Shown in pieces: positions 59,644 through 64,000 of a stretch of 64,000 bases of DNA. The notes beneath the pieces were generated by a model, which saw only the letters and a program-made list of their open reading frames with translations, did not search any database and was not told where the DNA came from. This DNA comes from Corynebacterium uberis (GTDB lineage: Bacteria > Actinomycetota > Actinomycetes > Mycobacteriales > Mycobacteriaceae), in the NCBI RefSeq assembly GCF_020616335.1, contig NZ_CP085051.1, forward strand, positions 868,001 to 932,000, written 5' to 3'. The position numbers and the translations under genes were made by a program. The stretch's first letter is position 1. Each line of letters begins with the position of its first letter.

Positions 59644-61077
59644 CTAGCCGGCCAGTCCGCCGTTCCAGCGTTCGAAGCTGTTGATCAGCTCGGCGCCACC
59701 GGTGGCCGTGACGTCGAAGCCGTGGCAGCCGCCATCAACGTAGACGCGGCTGGCCATGGCCACCAGGCCGCCGTCGGCGAAGACTTCCAGCGTGGAACCG
59801 TCGGCGATGATGGTCAGTGAATCGGAGTCCCCGTCGGCCAGGGGAGCGCGGGCGGGGGCGTCGCCGCGGTGGTGGGGGTTCATGGAGCGGTCGATGGTCA
59901 GCTCGTCGCCGGTGTGGCAGATGGTGGCGGCGGTGGCCCCGGAGGCGTCGAGAAGCTTCACCAGAACCTGACCGCCCTGGGGGATATCGCACAATCCGGT
60001 CCATAGATGCGCGCGCTGGGTGCGGCCGACATGATCCGGCAGCTTGGAGGTGGGCGTCTGGTAGAGCACCCCGTCTTGCAGGGTGGTCACCCGCGGCAGG
60101 GAGACCGCGTTGGCCCATTCTTCCGTGTCAAGGCTCGGGTGCGTGGTGGGGTCATCAAGCCGCCCGATGCCGTTGAGCAAGCCCATGATCGCGGCCCGGT
60201 CATAGCGCTGCTCCTCGGGGATGGTCCCCGGGGTAAACGTGGTGTTGCGGGGGCGGGTGAAGTCATGGCCGTAGTCGATGCGGGTGAAGGGGCTGACCAC
60301 CGTAAACGTGGGTCCTTCGAGGTGGCCGACCACGTATCCGGAGATGTCCACGCCGTTGCGCTCGACGGTGATGAGCAGGATGTCTCTGATGTGCCCGGTG
60401 ACCTCGTCGCGCAGCCGGGTAATCCGCGGCGAGACAATGGAGGCCTGGGGCTCGAGTCCGGTGTCTCCTTCGAAGCGCAGCGGGCCGTGCAGCTGCCATT
60501 CTTTGCCGTCGTCGGAGTGCAGCATCGCTAGGTCGGGGCTGTCTACGTCCCCGGTGACCGCGAGCATGAGCCAGCCCTCGTGGCCTTCGGAACGGTCATC
60601 ATTGGCCACCCAGTCGGCCACCACGCAGGGGGAGCGGAAGTTGTATAGGCCGTCTGTGTCGCCGACGACTCTCCCCACCCGCTGCACGGCGGGGCACAGG
60701 GACAGCGGGTCATCGGAGATGTCGGAGCAGCACGCCTCGAGGTCGTCGATGCGGGCGAGGTGAATCTCCGTGCCCGTAGGGGTGACGGAGGTGAAATAGA
60801 GGTTGACCCCGCCGTCGATGGCCGCCACGGAGCCGGCGCGCACCCGCTCCTCGGCGCCCTGCGGCGCGAGCGCGTCATCGCACTGGTCCCAGCTGTAGGC
60901 GTCCCCTCGTGATATTTGGTGGCCCCACCGCGACGGTGACTGCGGGTCCGGCCGGTATTGATAAAACAGGTGCCAGGTTGAGGAATCGAGAAGGATCGCT
61001 GCGGGCGCCTCCAACACTCCAGTTTCGGCGGTCACGTGCAGCTCAGGGCGATAATAGGTGGCGGGTAGGGAGGGCAT
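59644..61077 (-). CDS. GH32/GH68-like five-blade protein without usual catalytic motifs
   Basis: 477 residues: a beta-propeller N-terminal part and beta-sandwich C-terminal part typical of GH32 (WHLFYQYRPD, RWGHQISRGDAYSWDQ, ADGSTLEVFADGG). However the WMNDPNG nucleophile motif is replaced by GVLEAPAAI, RDP by FRSP, and the ECP acid/base motif by LEPQA. It may be a non-catalytic or altered-specificity member. Upstream budA is 21 bases away, so they share a transcript. Confidence 0.72.
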   Translation of the reverse strand: MPSLPATYYRPELHVTAETGVLEAPAAILLDSSTWHLFYQYRPDPQSPSRWGHQISRGDAYSWDQCDDALAPQGAEERVRAGSVAAIDGGVNLYFTSVTPTGTEIHLARIDDLEACCSDISDDPLSLCPAVQRVGRVVGDTDGLYNFRSPCVVADWVANDDRSEGHEGWLMLAVTGDVDSPDLAMLHSDDGKEWQLHGPLRFEGDTGLEPQASIVSPRITRLRDEVTGHIRDILLITVERNGVDISGYVVGHLEGPTFTVVSPFTRIDYGHDFTRPRNTTFTPGTIPEEQRYDRAAIMGLLNGIGRLDDPTTHPSLDTEEWANAVSLPRVTTLQDGVLYQTPTSKLPDHVGRTQRAHLWTGLCDIPQGGQVLVKLLDASGATAATICHTGDELTIDRSMNPHHRGDAPARAPLADGDSDSLTIIADGSTLEVFADGGLVAMASRVYVDGGCHGFDVTATGGAELINSFERWNGGLAG

Positions 61078-61098
61078 GAAGGTGCTCCTTTCGCGTCT

Positions 61099-61839
61099 TT
61101 AGCTTTTGATCTCGGTGTGGTGGATTTGTTCGTCGAGGTTCTCGGGGGCCAGCTCCGCGCGGGAAAAATCGCGCGTCAGCGGCAAGTGAAGCTGCAGGTC
61201 GGTGCCGGGGCACAGCTCGACCTGGCCCTCCTCCAAGGTGAAATCCAAGACGTGGCCGCCGCTGTGGCGGGCCTCATCGATGAAGTGCACGTGGCAGCCG
61301 GGGACCCCAATGCCCTTCTCATAGACCGGGGTGCGGAACCCCGCAATGGTTCCGGTGACGTCATGGAAGGTCAATTCCGCGTCGTCGCCGGTGGCCTCCG
61401 TCATCGGGCGGTAGGGCTTGGACTGCCTGGTCACGGTGCGCACAGTCACCGCGCTGAAGCGGCCGGTGATGCGCAGCGCATACATGTAGTTCTCGCTGGG
61501 CTGGAGGCCGTCGATGAACTCCCCAAGATCCTCCCGCGACATCTGCTGCGGGGGATGGGAGACGATGAGCGGAACAAAGTTGGTCATCACGGTGAAAGGA
61601 GAACGCTGCGTGAGCGCGGCGCGCTCGGCGGAGCCGTCGCCGCGGACCTGATAGCAGGTGCCGTCCAGGACGATCATTTCCCCGTCCAGGGCATCAAAGG
61701 TACCGATGCCAAAGTTGCCGTGGCCCAGCAGCTCTCCGACGGTCATTTCGCCGTCGTAGATCCCGTCGAGCAAGGCCGTCATCAAAGAGTTCTGGAAAAT
61801 CGTGTGCCGCTGGACCGGCAGCGAAGTCTCAATCTCCAT
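61099..61839 (-). CDS. budA: Alpha-acetolactate decarboxylase
   Basis: 246 residues, the usual length. Converts acetolactate to acetoin. HTIFQNSLMTALLDGIYDGEMTVGELLGHGNFGIGTFDALDGEMI and GVPGCHVHFIDEARHSGGHVLDF (zinc-binding histidines) are conserved. No acetolactate synthase or butanediol dehydrogenase is in the window. First gene of a pair with the GH32-like gene, divergent from neither; both are inserted between the rlmA-like gene and the O-methyltransferase-like gene. Confidence 0.93.
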   Translation of the reverse strand: MEIETSLPVQRHTIFQNSLMTALLDGIYDGEMTVGELLGHGNFGIGTFDALDGEMIVLDGTCYQVRGDGSAERAALTQRSPFTVMTNFVPLIVSHPPQQMSREDLGEFIDGLQPSENYMYALRITGRFSAVTVRTVTRQSKPYRPMTEATGDDAELTFHDVTGTIAGFRTPVYEKGIGVPGCHVHFIDEARHSGGHVLDFTLEEGQVELCPGTDLQLHLPLTRDFSRAELAPENLDEQIHHTEIKS

Positions 61840-61867
61840 GCCGACCCAGGATAGTCAGCACCGCCGT

Positions 61868-62671
61868 TTAGTGCAGACGTGTCACCACAGCCATGCCCGC
61901 ACCCAGGGCCAGGCGGCACACCGCCACCCCGTCGAGGTCGTCCAGGGCGTCTTGGCACCGGCGTGCTGCAACCGTAGAACGGTCGTCGCGTTCCGGATCG
62001 TCTAACTCCCCGCCGCTCAGGCAATCCGCCAGCAGGAGGCTGCCGCCCGGGGCCAGCAAAGGCAGGGCGGTATCTACGAGCGCGGCAAGCTCGAGCGGAT
62101 CCACCTCCGCGTAGATGAGCTGATAGCTGCCCGGGGCCATGCGCCCGAGGACGTCGAGTGGCCGCGAGGTCAGGAAGCGGGCCCGCGATGTGGGCAGCCC
62201 GCGGCGTCGGAAAGCGTTCCGGGCGAGCTCTTGGTGCGCGGCCTCCGGATCGATGCACGTCAGCGTGCCCGCGGGCATCCCGTCGAGGAGATAATGGCCC
62301 ACCACGGCCAGCGCGGGGGTAATAGCAATTGCCGACGCCCCCGTCACCCCCGCCGTCGCGGCCGCAGCCAACATCGTGAGCGTGGCACCGGTCATCGGAT
62401 CCGGCACGCTAACGCCTAACTCCTGGGAATCCTGCCGGGCGGCGTCCAACTCCGCCACGTCCGCACGCGGGGACAACGAGGCAGAAGCAGCGGTAAGGGC
62501 GGAGGCAGACTGATCGGCGGCAGGGGCATCGGCCGCGACGCGCCGGGCCTCGACGTCACGCTGGCGGGCGTCAATGTAGTGTGCCAGGCCAGCGGCCTTG
62601 TCCTGGGGGCTATGTTCAGAGGATGTCACGGTCTCCGATGGTAGGCCACCGGCTGGCCAACGGCGGCCCAT
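61868..62671 (-). CDS. O-methyltransferase-like protein next to sigE (Rv1220c position)
   Basis: About 267 residues from ATG 62671 (GGGGA 6 bases upstream); GTG 62629 is an alternative. The C-terminal about 200 residues follow the class-I O-methyltransferase layout of M. tuberculosis Rv1220c ([71 protein letters not shown]). The glycine-rich SAM motif expected after the second helix is degenerate ([14 protein letters not shown] in place of VxEVGTGxGxxG), so methyl transfer is doubtful. Confidence 0.78.
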   Translation of the reverse strand: MGRRWPAGGLPSETVTSSEHSPQDKAAGLAHYIDARQRDVEARRVAADAPAADQSASALTAASASLSPRADVAELDAARQDSQELGVSVPDPMTGATLTMLAAAATAGVTGASAIAITPALAVVGHYLLDGMPAGTLTCIDPEAAHQELARNAFRRRGLPTSRARFLTSRPLDVLGRMAPGSYQLIYAEVDPLELAALVDTALPLLAPGGSLLLADCLSGGELDDPERDDRSTVAARRCQDALDDLDGVAVCRLALGAGMAVVTRLH

Positions 62672-62894
62672 GACATCCCCATTGCGTTCCCGTGGGCTCC
62701 CTTTTGTTTCCCCAACCCTACGGGCGGGCAGCGTGCGGGGGAGCGGCACAGCTCACCGCCGCGCCGCTGCTGCGCCCGTTTGGGCCAGAATCTCAGCTAT
62801 CGCGCAGCTCTTGCGGCGCAAACACCGTACATTCACAGAACGCTGTGCGCTGGGAAGCTGGTCATGGCAAGGAAGAGTTGGCAGAATAAGGCTC

Positions 62895-63623
62895 ATGTCC
62901 ACGCAGTATTCCTCCGACGGCACCGCCGGACCCGCCAGCCTCAGCGGCCGCAGCAGCTTAAGAAGCTCCGCAGGCCCCACCGGGGCCGCGGCGCCGGCAC
63001 CCGCCCGGGATGTTCAGGACGGCCAGGATGCCCAGCAGGAGGCGGAACTGACCGGAACGGCAGCCTTCGACGCCGGCGTGGGTGATATGCCCAGCTGGGG
63101 CGAGCTGGTCGCCGAACACGCAGACAGCGTCTACCGGCTGGCCTACCGGCTGTCCGGCAATCAGCACGACGCGGAGGATCTGACACAAGAGACGTTCATG
63201 CGCGTGTTTCGCTCCCTGAAGCGCTATAAGGCAGGGACCTTCCGCGGGTGGCTGCACCGCATTACCACCAACCTCTTTTTGGATATGGTGCGCCACCGCA
63301 ACAAGATCCGCATGGAGGCCCTCCCAGAAGACTATGAGCGGGTTCCGGGCACGGACATGACCCCGGAGCAGGCATATAGCGTCAACCACCTGGACCCGGT
63401 TCTCCAGGACGCCCTCGATTCCCTGAGCCCGGACTTCCGCGTGGTGGTGGTGCTCTGTGATGTGGTGGGGATGAGCTATGAGGAGATTGCAGATACGCTG
63501 GGGCTCAAGATGGGCACGGTGCGCTCCCGCATCCACCGTGGCCGCAGCCAGCTGCGCACCCGTCTGGAACAGGCCGCAGAGGCCAGTGAGGAAGCACGGC
63601 TGCTGCTTCCCGCGCACCGATAG
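62895..63623 (+). CDS. sigE: ECF sigma factor SigE
   Basis: 242 residues. Region 2: [55 protein letters not shown]; region 4: [42 protein letters not shown] 65-residue low-complexity N-terminal extension precedes them. In C. glutamicum SigE controls the cell-surface stress response. GGGAAGC...GAGTTG at 62852-62880 could be an ECF-type promoter (weak). Followed by its anti-sigma gene. Confidence 0.94.
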   Translation: MSTQYSSDGTAGPASLSGRSSLRSSAGPTGAAAPAPARDVQDGQDAQQEAELTGTAAFDAGVGDMPSWGELVAEHADSVYRLAYRLSGNQHDAEDLTQETFMRVFRSLKRYKAGTFRGWLHRITTNLFLDMVRHRNKIRMEALPEDYERVPGTDMTPEQAYSVNHLDPVLQDALDSLSPDFRVVVVLCDVVGMSYEEIADTLGLKMGTVRSRIHRGRSQLRTRLEQAAEASEEARLLLPAHR

Positions 63624-63691
63624 CGCGATATCCTGGTTTCAGCGTTCCGCAATTTGAGTCCGGTATTGAACTTTGGGAGGTGACCCGCACC

Positions 63692-64000
63692 GTGTCCACG
63701 CACCCGACGCGCCCCACGCAACGCCGTGGCGCCCGCGAGATGCGTGTGGTCGCCGCCGCCCGTGCCCGCTTCGACTCCATCGATCACCTGGGCCCGGAGG
63801 CGGTGGCCGCCTTCGTTGATGGGGAGATGACCCCGCAGGCCGCGCACCGCGCCCGGATGCACCTGGCCCTGTGCGCGGAATGCCGCCGCGATGTGGCCCG
63901 CCAACAAGGTACCTCTGCGGCGCTGCGTAACTCCTGTCTGACCTCCCGGCTCCAAGCCTCCGCGGAGCTACTTGCCCGGCTGAATGCCATTGCGCAGGAA
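63692..64000 (+). CDS. cseE: Zinc-binding anti-sigma factor of SigE, N-terminal part (cut by window end)
   Basis: The window ends after 103 codons. GTG 63692 has GGGAGG 11 bases upstream; GTG 63680, in frame, overlaps this site. HRARMHLALCAECRRDV is the ZAS HxxxCxxC zinc motif, with an earlier AAFVDGEM typical of RseA/CseE/RsrA-type anti-sigma proteins. It would hold SigE inactive until envelope stress. Confidence 0.9.
   Translation, partial: MSTHPTRPTQRRGAREMRVVAAARARFDSIDHLGPEAVAAFVDGEMTPQAAHRARMHLALCAECRRDVARQQGTSAALRNSCLTSRLQASAELLARLNAIAQE

Overview
The window is a high-GC actinobacterial chromosome segment, almost certainly Corynebacterium or a close relative. The right half (36.5-64 kb) carries the gene order shared by corynebacteria and mycobacteria: DUF402 gene, Rv1157c-like secreted protein, typA, lpqW, mshB, fdxC, dapC, then dapD, dapE, a LOG-like protein, folP2, gpgS, DivIVA-like and DUF3117 proteins, rlmA-like gene, O-methyltransferase-like gene, sigE and its anti-sigma factor. 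GTG starts, short overlaps of genes and lipoproteins with actinobacterial signal peptides fit this.

Region 1 (1-9.7 kb) is a selenium and formate module. It holds the C-terminal part of a membrane formate dehydrogenase alpha subunit (cut by the window edge), its 4Fe-4S and NrfD-type subunits, and every gene for selenocysteine insertion: selD, tRNA-Sec (selC), selA and selB. A DUF559 protein and a repeat-rich gap with two copies of a 109-bp inverted-repeat element lie inside it. Region 2 (9.7-18.9 kb) has three paralogous small membrane proteins, lplA, an MFS exporter, a BCCT carrier and a TPP-riboswitch-controlled ykoEDC thiamine-precursor ECF transporter followed by a P-loop kinase.

Region 3 (19-36.5 kb) is dominated by import: two complete oligopeptide-type ABC operons, each with a fused double ATPase, separated by a large secreted repeat protein and a GlpT-type carrier. 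It ends in a lower-GC patch with a frameshifted MFS remnant and an intact MFS gene. Region 4 (36.5-47.2 kb) is core: translation GTPase, mycothiol and lipoarabinomannan-linked genes, ferredoxin, lysine/DAP biosynthesis, pseudouridine synthase, GtrA protein and an XRE/membrane-protein pair.

Region 5 (47.3-54.6 kb) has dapD behind three tandem AroP-like permeases, and a TetR regulator divergent from a YhgE-like membrane protein with a long inverted repeat between them. Region 6 (54.6-64 kb) is the dapE-to-sigE core, interrupted by a GH32-like protein without the usual catalytic motifs and an acetolactate decarboxylase.

The most striking DNA-level signals are a 13-mer, GGCGTCGATAAGC, found 12 times exactly on both strands, in coding (several frames) and non-coding DNA; the 109-bp paired element; a 37-bp near-perfect palindrome in front of the surface protein; and four of five convergent gene pairs whose stop codons overlap by exactly 4 bp.
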